Shown piece by piece: positions 18,791 to 26,980 of a stretch of 64,000 nucleotides of DNA; position 1 is the stretch's first letter; the number at the start of each line of letters is the position of its first letter. Under the pieces are notes generated by a model that saw nothing but the letters and a program-made list of their open reading frames with translations, was not told the DNA's origin and searched no databases. The stretch comes from Massilia timonae CCUG 45783. GTDB taxonomy: Bacteria > Pseudomonadota > Gammaproteobacteria > Burkholderiales > Burkholderiaceae_D. The position numbers and the translations under genes were made by a program. The stretch covers positions 370,695-434,694 of the forward strand of contig NZ_JH992924.1 of the NCBI RefSeq assembly GCF_000315425.1, read 5' to 3'.

Positions 18791-20254
18791 ATGTCAGAAC
18801 CGATCCGATTCCTCTTCCGTGGCGAGGTGCGCGAACTGCGCGAGACGCCGCCGACGCAAACCATCCTGCAACACCTGCGGGAGGACGTGCGCTGCACCGG
18901 CACCAAGGAAGGCTGCGCCGAAGGCGACTGCGGCGCCTGCACGGTGGTGGTCGGTTCGCTGGAAGACGGCCATCTTGCACTCAAGTCCATTAACGCCTGC
19001 ATCCAGTTCACCCCGACGCTGGACGGCAAGGCGCTGTTCACGGTCGAAGACCTGGCCCAGGCCGACGGCGCGCTGCACCCGGTGCAGCAGGCGCTGGTCG
19101 AGTGCCATGGTTCCCAGTGCGGCTTCTGCACGCCGGGCTTTGCCATGTCGCTGTGGGGCATGTACCTCAAGCAGGAGGGCCGCGCGCCGGCGCGCCGCGA
19201 GATCATTGACGCGCTGTCCGGCAACCTGTGCCGCTGCACCGGCTACCGTCCCATCATCGACGCCGCGCGCCGCATGACCGAACTGCCGCCGGTCGCCTTC
19301 GACAAGGCGGCCCTGGCCGAGCGCCTGCGCGGCCTGCAGCGCAGCACCGGCTTCAGCTATACGGCCGGCGGCCAGCGCTTCCACGTGCCGCGCACGCTGG
19401 ACGAACTGGTGGCCTTGCGCGCCGCGCACCCGGCCGCCGTGCTGCTGGCCGGTTCCACCGACGTCGGCCTGTGGGTCACCAAGCAGCTGCGCGATCTGGG
19501 CGACGTCATCTACCTGGGCCAGGTCGAGGCGCTCAAGAGCGTGCGTATGGATGCCGGCATGCTGGAGATCGGCGCCGGCGTCTCGCTGCAGGATGCCTAC
19601 GCGGCGCTGTGCGAGCGCTATCCGGCCGAGTTGTCCGAACTCTGGCAGCGCTTTGCCTCGCTCCCGATCCGCAATGCGGGCACCCTGGGCGGCAACGTCG
19701 CCAACGGTTCGCCGATCGGCGATTCGATGCCGTGGCTGATCGCGCTGGGCAGCCAGGTGGTCTTGCGCGGTAACGAGGGCAGCCGCGTGCTGGCGCTGGA
19801 AGATTTTTATCTGGGCTACCAGCAGAAAGACCTGCGCGCGGGCGAGTTCGTGCAAGCGGTGCGCGTGCCGCTGCCGTTGCCCGGGCTGCGCTTCCGTACC
19901 TATAAGCTGGCCAAGCGCTTCGACCAGGACATCTCGGCGGTGTGCGCCGCCTTCGCCGTGACGCTCGACGGCGCGACCATCGTCGACGCGCGCATTGCCT
20001 TTGGAGGCATGGCGGCCACGCCGAAGCGCGCGCTTGAGGCCGAAGCCGTCCTGCGAGGCCAGGACTGGAACGAAGCCACGCTGCGCGCGGCGATGGCGGC
20101 GCTCGCCCGCGACTACGCGCCGCTGAGCGACGCGCGCGCCTCCAGCAGCTACCGCATGCGCACCGCGCAAAACCTGCTGCACCGCTTCTGGCTGGAGACG
20201 CGCCCGGAAAATCCGCTGCCGGCCAGCGCCGTCAACGCCTTTGCAAGCTTGTGA
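18791..20254 (+). CDS. xdhA: Xanthine dehydrogenase small subunit (FeS and FAD domains)
   Basis: 487 residues. The N-terminal plant-type [2Fe-2S] domain has Cys42, Cys47, Cys50 and Cys70. A second [2Fe-2S] domain has CGFCTPGF and CRCTGY. The FAD-binding domain follows, with FHVPRTLDELVALRAAHPAA, LLAGSTDVGLWVTK and NAGTLGGNVANGSPIGDSMP. It passes electrons from the molybdenum subunit to NAD. The ATG at 18791 starts MSEPIRF; the longer frame is not conserved. It is followed after 10 bases by xdhB and forms an operon xdhABC-guaD that turns guanine and hypoxanthine into urate. Confidence 0.97.
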   Translation: MSEPIRFLFRGEVRELRETPPTQTILQHLREDVRCTGTKEGCAEGDCGACTVVVGSLEDGHLALKSINACIQFTPTLDGKALFTVEDLAQADGALHPVQQALVECHGSQCGFCTPGFAMSLWGMYLKQEGRAPARREIIDALSGNLCRCTGYRPIIDAARRMTELPPVAFDKAALAERLRGLQRSTGFSYTAGGQRFHVPRTLDELVALRAAHPAAVLLAGSTDVGLWVTKQLRDLGDVIYLGQVEALKSVRMDAGMLEIGAGVSLQDAYAALCERYPAELSELWQRFASLPIRNAGTLGGNVANGSPIGDSMPWLIALGSQVVLRGNEGSRVLALEDFYLGYQQKDLRAGEFVQAVRVPLPLPGLRFRTYKLAKRFDQDISAVCAAFAVTLDGATIVDARIAFGGMAATPKRALEAEAVLRGQDWNEATLRAAMAALARDYAPLSDARASSSYRMRTAQNLLHRFWLETRPENPLPASAVNAFASL

Positions 20255-20264
20255 GGGATTGATC

Positions 20265-22589
20265 ATGAACGATGCAGGCTTGAACCGCATGGACGCCTGG
20301 GCCGAAGTCGGCCGCGCACGCAAGCACGAATCCGCCGAGCTGCACGTGCGCGGCCAGGCCACCTATACCGACGACATCCTCGAGCTGGCCGGCACCCTGC
20401 ACGCGGCACTGGGCCTGTCGGCGCGCGCGCATGCGCGCGTCAAGGCGATCGACCTGGCGAAGGTGTCCGCCAGCCGCGGCGTGGTCGCGGTGCTGACGGC
20501 GCGCGACATCCCCGGCCTGAACGATTGCGGCCCGATCGTCCACGACGATCCGATCCTGGCCGATGGCCTGGTCCAGTACGTCGGCCAGCCGATCTTCATC
20601 GTCGTCGCCGACAGCCATGACAACGCGCGCCGCGCGGCGCGCCTGGCCGTGGTCGACTACGACGACCTGCCGGCCATCCTCACGCCGCAGGCGGCGCGCG
20701 CCGCCGCATCCTACGTGCTGCCGCCGATGCGCCTGGCCCGCGGCGACGCGGCGCAGGCCTTTGCTCGCGCGCCGCACGTCGTCAGGGGCGAGCTGCACGT
20801 CGGCGGCCAGGAACAGTTCTACCTCGAAGGGCAGATCGCCTATGCGATCCCCGGCGAAGACCGCGGCATGCACGTGTACTGCTCGACCCAGCACCCGAGC
20901 GAGATGCAGCACGTGGTCGCGCATGCGCTGGGCCTGCACTCGCATCACGTGACGGTCGAGTGCCGCCGCATGGGCGGCGGCTTCGGCGGCAAGGAGTCGC
21001 AGTCGGCGCTGTGGGCCGCGGCGGCGTCGATCGCGGCCGTGCGCACCGGGCGCCCGGTCAAATTGCGCGCCGACCGCGACGACGACATGCTGGTCACGGG
21101 CAAGCGCCACTGCTTCCACTACGAGTACGAGGTCGGCTACGACGACGACGGCCGCATCCTGGCGGCGAAGGTCGACATGGTCACCCGCGCCGGCTATTCG
21201 GCCGACCTGTCGGGCCCCGTCGCCACGCGCGCGGTCTGCCACTTCGACAATGCGTATTATCTTTCCGACGTCGAGATCCGGGCCGCCTGCGGCAAGACCA
21301 ACACCCAGTCGAACACCGCATTTCGCGGCTTCGGCGGACCGCAGGGCGCGATCGCCATCGAGTACGTGCTCGACGAGATCGCGCGCGAGCTGAGGCGCGA
21401 TGCGCTCGACATCCGGCGCCTGAATTTCTATGGCAAGACCGAGCGCAACGTCACGCCCTTCGGCCAGGAGATCGTCGACAACGTGCTCCCCGAACTGGTG
21501 GCCGAGCTCGAAGCCGACAGCGATTATCGCGCCCGGCGCGCCGCCATCCTCGAGTACAACCGCGCCAGCCCGGTGCTCAAGAAGGGCCTGGCGCTCACGC
21601 CGCTCAAGTTCGGCATCGCCTTCAACGTCACCCACCTGAACCAGGCCGGCGCGCTGGTGCACGTCTACGTGGATGGCTCGGTCCTGGTCAACCATGGCGG
21701 CACCGAGATGGGGCAGGGCATCAACACCAAGGTGATGCAGGTGGTGGCGCACGAGCTGGGCGTGGAACTGGAAAGGGTGCGCGCCACCGCCACCAATACG
21801 TCCAAGGTCGCCAATACCTCGGCCACGGCGGCGTCGACCGGCGCTGACCTGAACGGCAAGGCGGCCCAGGATGCGGCGCGCACCATCCGCGCGCGCCTTG
21901 CCGATTTCGCCGCCGGCCAGTACGGCGGCGCGGCCAGCGAGGTGCGCTTCGCGGCCGGGACCGTGTTCGTCGCCGGCATGGCGCTGCCGTTCGAGGAACT
22001 GGTGGCCAAAGCGTATCTGGCGCGGGTGCAGCTGTGGTCCGACGGTTTCTATGCGACGCCCGGCCTGCACTGGGATCCGAAGACGATGAGCGGCCGGCCG
22101 TTCTCGTATTTCGCCTATGGCGCGGCGGTGTCCGAAGTCGTGGTCGACACGCTCACCGGCGAATGGAAGCTGCTGCGCGTGGATGCGCTGTACGACGCCG
22201 GCCGCTCGCTCAATCCGGCGATCGACATCGGCCAGGTCGAAGGCGCCTTCATCCAGGGCATGGGTTGGCTGACGACGGAAGAACTGTGGTGGAATCCGGC
22301 CGGCAAACTGATGACGCATGCGCCGTCCACCTACAAGATTCCGGCCGTCTCGGATTGTCCCGAAGACTTCCGCGTGCGCCTGTTCGACAACGCCAACGTC
22401 GAGGACAGCATCCACCGCTCGAAGGCGGTCGGCGAGCCGCCGCTGCTGCTGCCGTTCTCGGTCTTCTTCGCGATCCGCGACGCCGTCTCGAGCGTGGGCG
22501 GGCACCGTGTCAACCCGCCTTTGAACGCGCCGGCGACGTCCGAAGAGATCCTGAAGGCGGTCGCTTTCGTCGAGGCGGCGCGCGCATGA
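20265..22589 (+). CDS. xdhB: Xanthine dehydrogenase large, molybdopterin-binding subunit
   Basis: 774 residues with the a/b hammerhead domain at the N-terminus (AELHVRGQATYTDDI in xdhB style) and the molybdopterin domain: GGQEQFYLEGQIAYAIPGED, RMGGGFGGKESQ, NTAFRGFGGPQGAIAIEYVL, and the catalytic glutamate in SKAVGEPPLLLPFSVF. It oxidises hypoxanthine to xanthine and urate. The ATG at 20265 follows GAGGGATTGATC. It overlaps xdhC by four bases (ATGA). Confidence 0.97.
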   Translation: MNDAGLNRMDAWAEVGRARKHESAELHVRGQATYTDDILELAGTLHAALGLSARAHARVKAIDLAKVSASRGVVAVLTARDIPGLNDCGPIVHDDPILADGLVQYVGQPIFIVVADSHDNARRAARLAVVDYDDLPAILTPQAARAAASYVLPPMRLARGDAAQAFARAPHVVRGELHVGGQEQFYLEGQIAYAIPGEDRGMHVYCSTQHPSEMQHVVAHALGLHSHHVTVECRRMGGGFGGKESQSALWAAAASIAAVRTGRPVKLRADRDDDMLVTGKRHCFHYEYEVGYDDDGRILAAKVDMVTRAGYSADLSGPVATRAVCHFDNAYYLSDVEIRAACGKTNTQSNTAFRGFGGPQGAIAIEYVLDEIARELRRDALDIRRLNFYGKTERNVTPFGQEIVDNVLPELVAELEADSDYRARRAAILEYNRASPVLKKGLALTPLKFGIAFNVTHLNQAGALVHVYVDGSVLVNHGGTEMGQGINTKVMQVVAHELGVELERVRATATNTSKVANTSATAASTGADLNGKAAQDAARTIRARLADFAAGQYGGAASEVRFAAGTVFVAGMALPFEELVAKAYLARVQLWSDGFYATPGLHWDPKTMSGRPFSYFAYGAAVSEVVVDTLTGEWKLLRVDALYDAGRSLNPAIDIGQVEGAFIQGMGWLTTEELWWNPAGKLMTHAPSTYKIPAVSDCPEDFRVRLFDNANVEDSIHRSKAVGEPPLLLPFSVFFAIRDAVSSVGGHRVNPPLNAPATSEEILKAVAFVEAARA

Positions 22590-23587
22590 CGAACGACTGG
22601 CTTGCCCCGCACGCGGGCGCGGCCGCCGTGCTGGTGACGGTGGCGGCCGTGAAGGGCTCGGTGCCGCGCGAACCGGGGGCGAAGATGCTGGTGCGCGCCG
22701 GGGATTTCGACGGCACCATCGGCGGCGGCCACCTCGAGCACCGGGCACTGGACATCGCGCGTGCGATGCTGCAGCTTGGCGAAGCGCGCCGCTTCGAGCG
22801 CTTTCCCCTTGGCCCGAGCCTGGGCCAGTGCTGCGGCGGCGTGGCCTGGCTTGCGTTCGAGCGCATGGAAGCCGAACAGATGGATATCCTGCGCGCGCGC
22901 CGCCACCAGGACACCTGGCGCCTGGTCGCCCTCGACGGCGCCAGCGAATGGACGCTGCTCGACGAAGCGGGCCGTCACCTCGCCGGTGCGGTCACGACGC
23001 CAATCCTTGCAGCGCAAGGCGATACGCGCGTGGTGGAGGGGGAGGGCCGCCGCCGCTGGCTGCTGGACGCCGTCCTCGCCCCGCGCGAGCACCTGATGCT
23101 GTTCGGCGCCGGCCATGTCGGCGCCGCCATCGTGCGCGCGCTGGCGCCCTTGCCGTGCCGCGTCACCTGGGTCGACGAACGCGACGACCTGTTCCCGCTT
23201 GACGTCCCCGCCAACGTGACGGTGGAAGCGACCGACACCCCGGAAGCACTGGCCGAACGCGCCGCCCCCGGGACCAGCTTCCTGGTCATGACTCACAGCC
23301 ACGCGCTCGACCTGCGCCTGTGCCATGCAATCCTGTCACGCGCGCGCAGTGATTCCTGCAAGGATTGGTTCGGCCTGATAGGATCGAGTACCAAACGCAG
23401 CCAGTTCGAGGCGCGCCTGCGCGAACGCGGCATCGATGCCGCGCGCCTGGCCGATATGACCTGCCCGATCGGCCTGCCTGGCATCGACGGCAAGGCCCCG
23501 GCCGTGATCGCCGCCTCCGTCGCCGCCCAGCTGCTGTCCGTGTGGGAAGCCGCCCACTACCCTGAAGAACAACCGGAACTCTCGTAA
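22586..23587 (+). CDS. xdhC: Xanthine dehydrogenase accessory protein XdhC
   Basis: 333 residues of the XdhC/CoxI family. It binds the molybdenum cofactor, is needed for its sulfuration and inserts it into XdhB. The N-terminal part has AVLVTVAAVKGSVPREPGAK and DGTIGGGHLEH. The C-terminal Rossmann part has LMLFGAGHVGAAIVRAL, FLVMTHSHALDLRLCHAIL and GLPGIDGKAPAVIAASVAAQ. The start overlaps the xdhB stop, and the stop overlaps the guaD start by one base, so the four genes are tightly coupled. Confidence 0.95.
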   Translation: MTNDWLAPHAGAAAVLVTVAAVKGSVPREPGAKMLVRAGDFDGTIGGGHLEHRALDIARAMLQLGEARRFERFPLGPSLGQCCGGVAWLAFERMEAEQMDILRARRHQDTWRLVALDGASEWTLLDEAGRHLAGAVTTPILAAQGDTRVVEGEGRRRWLLDAVLAPREHLMLFGAGHVGAAIVRALAPLPCRVTWVDERDDLFPLDVPANVTVEATDTPEALAERAAPGTSFLVMTHSHALDLRLCHAILSRARSDSCKDWFGLIGSSTKRSQFEARLRERGIDAARLADMTCPIGLPGIDGKAPAVIAASVAAQLLSVWEAAHYPEEQPELS

Positions 23588-24903
23588 TGTCCACCGCATC
23601 ATCCAATGTGCAAGCCTACCGTGCCAGCTTGCTGCACTTTCGCGCCGATCCGGCCTTCGACGACGGGGCCGCGCTGTGGCATGAAGACGGCCTGCTGATC
23701 GTCGAGGATGGCCGCGTCAAGGCCGCCGGCGACCATGCCGCGCTGGTTTCCACTTTGCCGCCCGGCCTGGAGCCGGTCGACTACCGCGGCAAGGTGATCG
23801 CCCCCGGCTTCATCGACACCCACCTGCATTACCCGCAGACCGACATGATCGCCTCGCCGTCGCCGGGCCTGTTGCCATGGCTGGAGACCTACACCTTCCC
23901 GAGCGAGCGCCGTTTCGAGGACCCGGCGCATGCGCGCGCGACCGCCGAGTTCTTCCTCGACGAACTGCTGCGCTGCGGCACCACCACCGCCGTGGTGTAT
24001 TGCACCGTGCATCCGCAATCGGTCGACGCCTTTTTTGAGGCGAGCGAGGCGCGCAACCTGCGCATGGTGGCCGGCAAGGTGCTGATGGACCGCAACTGCC
24101 CGGACTTCCTGCGCGACCTCGAGGGCGACCTGGGGCAGAGCGAAGACCTGATCCACAAATGGCACAAGCGCGGACGGTCGCTGTACGCGATCACGCCACG
24201 CTTCGCCCCGACGTCGACCGACGTCCAGCTGCGCCTGACCGGCGAGCTGGCGGCGCGCCACCCGGACACCTTCATCCAGACCCACGTCTCGGAAAACAAG
24301 GACGAGTGCACCTGGGTGAGCGAGCTGTTCCCGCAGGCGCGCAGCTACCTCGACGTGTACGAGCGCTTTGGCCTGATGCGTCCGCGCGCATTGTTCGGCC
24401 ACTGCATCTGGCTCGACGACGAAGACTTCGCGCGCATGGCGGCCACCGGGTCGGCCGCCGCCGTGTGCCCGACCTCGAACCTGTTCCTGGGCAGCGGCCT
24501 GTTCGACTTCGAACGCGCCGACAGCGCGCGTGCGCTGCTCTCGCTGGGCACCGACGTCGGCGCCGGCACCTCGTTCTCGATGCTGCAGACCATGAACGAA
24601 GCCTACAAGGTGGCGCGCCTGAAGGGCAGCTACCTGCCGGCGCTGCGCATGTTCTACCTCGCCACACTGGGCGCGGCGCGCAGCATGCGCCTGGACGACA
24701 CGATCGGCAGCTTCCAGCCCGGCCTGGAAGCCGACTTCGTGGTGCTCGACCGCGAGGCGACGCCGCTGCTGGCGCGCCGCACCAGCTACGCCGATTCGCT
24801 GGAAGAACTGCTGTTCGCGCTGGCGCTGCTGGGAGACGACCGCACGATCGCCGCGACGTATTCGGGCGGACGCAAGGTGCATCAGCGCGCATTTGGCAAA
24901 TGA
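23587..24903 (+). CDS. guaD: Guanine deaminase
   Basis: 438 residues of the amidohydrolase superfamily. Metal-binding HLHYPQTDMIASPSPGLLPW, then TYTFPSERRFEDP, a third ligand region TFIQTHVSENKDECTWV, FGHCIWLDDEDF and LGTDVGAGTSFSMLQTMNEA identify guanine deaminase. It converts guanine to xanthine, the substrate of the dehydrogenase encoded just upstream. Its ATG shares a base with the xdhC stop. Cytoplasmic; no signal peptide. Confidence 0.96.
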   Translation: MSTASSNVQAYRASLLHFRADPAFDDGAALWHEDGLLIVEDGRVKAAGDHAALVSTLPPGLEPVDYRGKVIAPGFIDTHLHYPQTDMIASPSPGLLPWLETYTFPSERRFEDPAHARATAEFFLDELLRCGTTTAVVYCTVHPQSVDAFFEASEARNLRMVAGKVLMDRNCPDFLRDLEGDLGQSEDLIHKWHKRGRSLYAITPRFAPTSTDVQLRLTGELAARHPDTFIQTHVSENKDECTWVSELFPQARSYLDVYERFGLMRPRALFGHCIWLDDEDFARMAATGSAAAVCPTSNLFLGSGLFDFERADSARALLSLGTDVGAGTSFSMLQTMNEAYKVARLKGSYLPALRMFYLATLGAARSMRLDDTIGSFQPGLEADFVVLDREATPLLARRTSYADSLEELLFALALLGDDRTIAATYSGGRKVHQRAFGK

Positions 24904-24906
24904 GTC

Positions 24907-24920
24907 TGGCAATATTGCCA
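24907..24920. promoter_or_regulatory. Perfect palindrome between guaD and the adenosine deaminase gene
   Basis: TGGCAATATTGCCA is a perfect 14-base palindrome starting three bases after the guaD stop and 55 bases before the next ATG. It could be an operator for the exported deaminase or a short terminator stem; no T-run follows. Confidence 0.3.
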
Positions 24921-24975
24921 AGGGTGAACTAAGCAGTTAGAGTGGCGCGATTCCATCTCATCCAGAAAGCACACT

Positions 24976-26469
24976 ATGCACAAGCTACTCTCCGGCAGCG
25001 CGCTGCTGGCGCTGGCCGTGGCCGGCGCTCCGGCCTGGGCCAAGGAGCCTGCCGCCAACGCCAATGAAGCGGCCACCGCCCGCCACTACGCGGGCCTGAT
25101 CGCGGGCGAGCAGCCGAAGCTGTCCGAGCTGACGATGTTCTTCACGCAGATGCCGAAGGGCGGCGACCTGCACCACCATTATTCGGGTTCGGTGTATGCC
25201 GAGACCTATACCGAATTCGTCGACAAGCAGGGCTTCTGCATCAACACGCAGACGTATCGGATCGAGACCGACAAGGCAGTCGTCGCCGCCGAACGCGCGA
25301 AGCCGGCAGCCCAGCGTGCTTGCCGCTCGGGCGCCGAGGTGCGCGCCGACGAAGACACCTGGCGCGAAGTGGCCAAGCGCTGGTCGAACAGGGATTTCTA
25401 CAACCACACCAACCTGCAGCCGGCGCCCGACCAGCGCTTCTTCCAGACCTTCGGCTACTTCGGCCCGGTGGCCAACGACAACCTGCGCGAAGGCCTGCTG
25501 GAGATCAAGGAGCGCGCGATCGCGGAAAACGTCGGCTACATCGAAACGATGTTCCTGCTGTCGCCCTTCATCGCCAATCCGGATTTCGACAGCCAGGCCT
25601 GGGCCACGGTGAACGACGACAAGGCGCTCGACGATGCGCTGCGCGCGAAACTGGCTGCGCTGGATAAAGACGCCGCCTTCAACAAGTCGATCGACGACTT
25701 CGTCCAGCAGATCCATGCCGCCTCCGAAGGCATCGACGACGAGCGTTTCACCATGCGCTACCAGAACTACACGCTGCGCCTGTTGAACCCGTCGCAGGTC
25801 TTCTCGGCCATGGTGTCGAGCTTCAAGGCGGCAGCCAAGGGCGGGCGCGTCGTCGGCCTGAACATCGTGGGCCAGGAAAGCACCCACGTCTCGATGCGCG
25901 ACTATCTTCTCCACATGAAGATGTTCCGCTTCCTGAAGTCGGTCTACCCGGACGTGAAGGTGGCGATGCATGCGGGCGAACTGGCGCTGGGCGACGTGCC
26001 GCCGGAAGGCCTGAAGTTCCACATCGACCAGGCGCTGGCGGTGGCGGGCGCCGACCGCATCGGCCACGGCCTGGACCTGGCGCACGAGGCGAATGCCCCC
26101 GGCATCATGAAGACCATGCGCGAGAAGGACATCCCGGTCGAGATCAACCTGACCTCGAACGCCTTCATCAGCGGCGTGTCGACCACGAACCATCCGCTCA
26201 ACCTGTACCGTAAATATGGCGTGCCTTACGTGATCTCGACCGACGATGCCGGCGTGACCCGTCACACGCTGTCGCATGAGTACGTACAGTTCGCCAGCCA
26301 GTTCAAGCCGAGCTACGCGGAAGTGAAGAAGGCCTCGTACAACAGCATCCGCTATGCCTTCTTGCCCGTGGCAGAAAAGCAACGGCTGACCCGACAACTG
26401 GATCAGCGTTACACGGAATTCGAGGCAAAGATCGCTGCCCTGGACGCCGCGGCCGTCCGTGCCAAATAA
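24976..26469 (+). CDS. Exported adenosine deaminase-like protein
   Basis: 497 residues. A signal peptide (MHKLLSGSALLALAVAGAPA, cleavage after AWA at about residue 22) leads into an adenosine/AMP deaminase-type TIM barrel. Metal and catalytic motifs are PKGGDLHHHYSGS, VAMHAGELALGD, DRIGHGLDLAHEAN and VISTDDAGVTRHTLSHEY. Cytoplasmic bacterial Add is about 330-350 residues with no signal; the extra N-terminal region resembles the extracellular ADGF type. It would convert adenosine to inosine in the periplasm or outside the cell. It follows guaD but may have its own promoter. Substrate preference is inferred. Confidence 0.87.
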   Translation: MHKLLSGSALLALAVAGAPAWAKEPAANANEAATARHYAGLIAGEQPKLSELTMFFTQMPKGGDLHHHYSGSVYAETYTEFVDKQGFCINTQTYRIETDKAVVAAERAKPAAQRACRSGAEVRADEDTWREVAKRWSNRDFYNHTNLQPAPDQRFFQTFGYFGPVANDNLREGLLEIKERAIAENVGYIETMFLLSPFIANPDFDSQAWATVNDDKALDDALRAKLAALDKDAAFNKSIDDFVQQIHAASEGIDDERFTMRYQNYTLRLLNPSQVFSAMVSSFKAAAKGGRVVGLNIVGQESTHVSMRDYLLHMKMFRFLKSVYPDVKVAMHAGELALGDVPPEGLKFHIDQALAVAGADRIGHGLDLAHEANAPGIMKTMREKDIPVEINLTSNAFISGVSTTNHPLNLYRKYGVPYVISTDDAGVTRHTLSHEYVQFASQFKPSYAEVKKASYNSIRYAFLPVAEKQRLTRQLDQRYTEFEAKIAALDAAAVRAK

Positions 26470-26483
26470 AGTGTGACATCCAC

Positions 26484-26503
26484 GGCCCGGCGCCCGCCGG
26501 GCC
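26484..26503 (+). terminator. Stem-loop after the adenosine deaminase gene
   Basis: GGCCCGGC and GCCGGGCC form a perfect 8-base stem around GCCC, 15 bases after the stop. No T-run follows, so termination may be weak. Confidence 0.5.
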
Positions 26504-26539
26504 ACTACCTTGTCATGATTCTCCGGTGACTCTTTGGTA

Positions 26540-26564
26540 ATAAGTTAATATAAAATTAACTTAT
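26540..26564. promoter_or_regulatory. AT-rich inverted repeat
   Basis: ATAAGTTAAT and ATTAACTTAT are perfect 10-base arms around ATAAA. In a GC-rich genome such an AT-rich perfect repeat is notable and may be an operator. Confidence 0.35.
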
Positions 26565-26980
26565 GTCGCCTTCTCGCTACAAAAATCTTCGTTCCCTACG
26601 CACTTCCACTGAATTTTTATCAAAAAAATTCCGCTGGAGAACGCCGCACATATAATCCCGCCTTGTCATATTCCGGCTGGCAGCACTCCGATTATGTCGC
26701 GTAAAGACAACACATACGCGGTGATTTATACGTAAAAGCTCTGAATAACGAAGCCAAAACGAATTTGTCGGCTTGTTCAAAGCTCATGCATATTGGCGGA
26801 ATTCCGCTGTATCTCATCACTCCGTCGTGTCACTTTGTTGAAACATTGTAACGATACAATCGCAGCCGCTTGCCGGCTGAAGCGCTGCCGCACCAAGCAA
26901 AAAATTCAAGCAGTAAATCGTAGGGGAGGGCGTCCGCCCGGGCGTCCAACAATAAATTGAAGTTCTTTTTGGGGTAATCA

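Larger units (their letters stand above)
26470..26980. other. 511-base intergenic region before the TonB receptor
   Basis: No gene is supported here. The region is much more AT-rich than its surroundings. It contains a GC-rich stem-loop just after the deaminase (26484-26503), a 10-base-arm inverted repeat (26540-26564), a TATAAT at 26651-26656, and ATTGTA/TACAAT arms at 26845-26860 about 120 bases before the receptor start. It probably holds the receptor promoter and a leader. No good -35 could be paired with the -10-like boxes. Confidence 0.5.

Noticed and set aside
20232-22748. Long minus-strand open frame opposite xdhB
   Set aside because: Antisense shadow; arginine-, histidine- and glycine-rich with no recognisable fold, while xdhB is clear.
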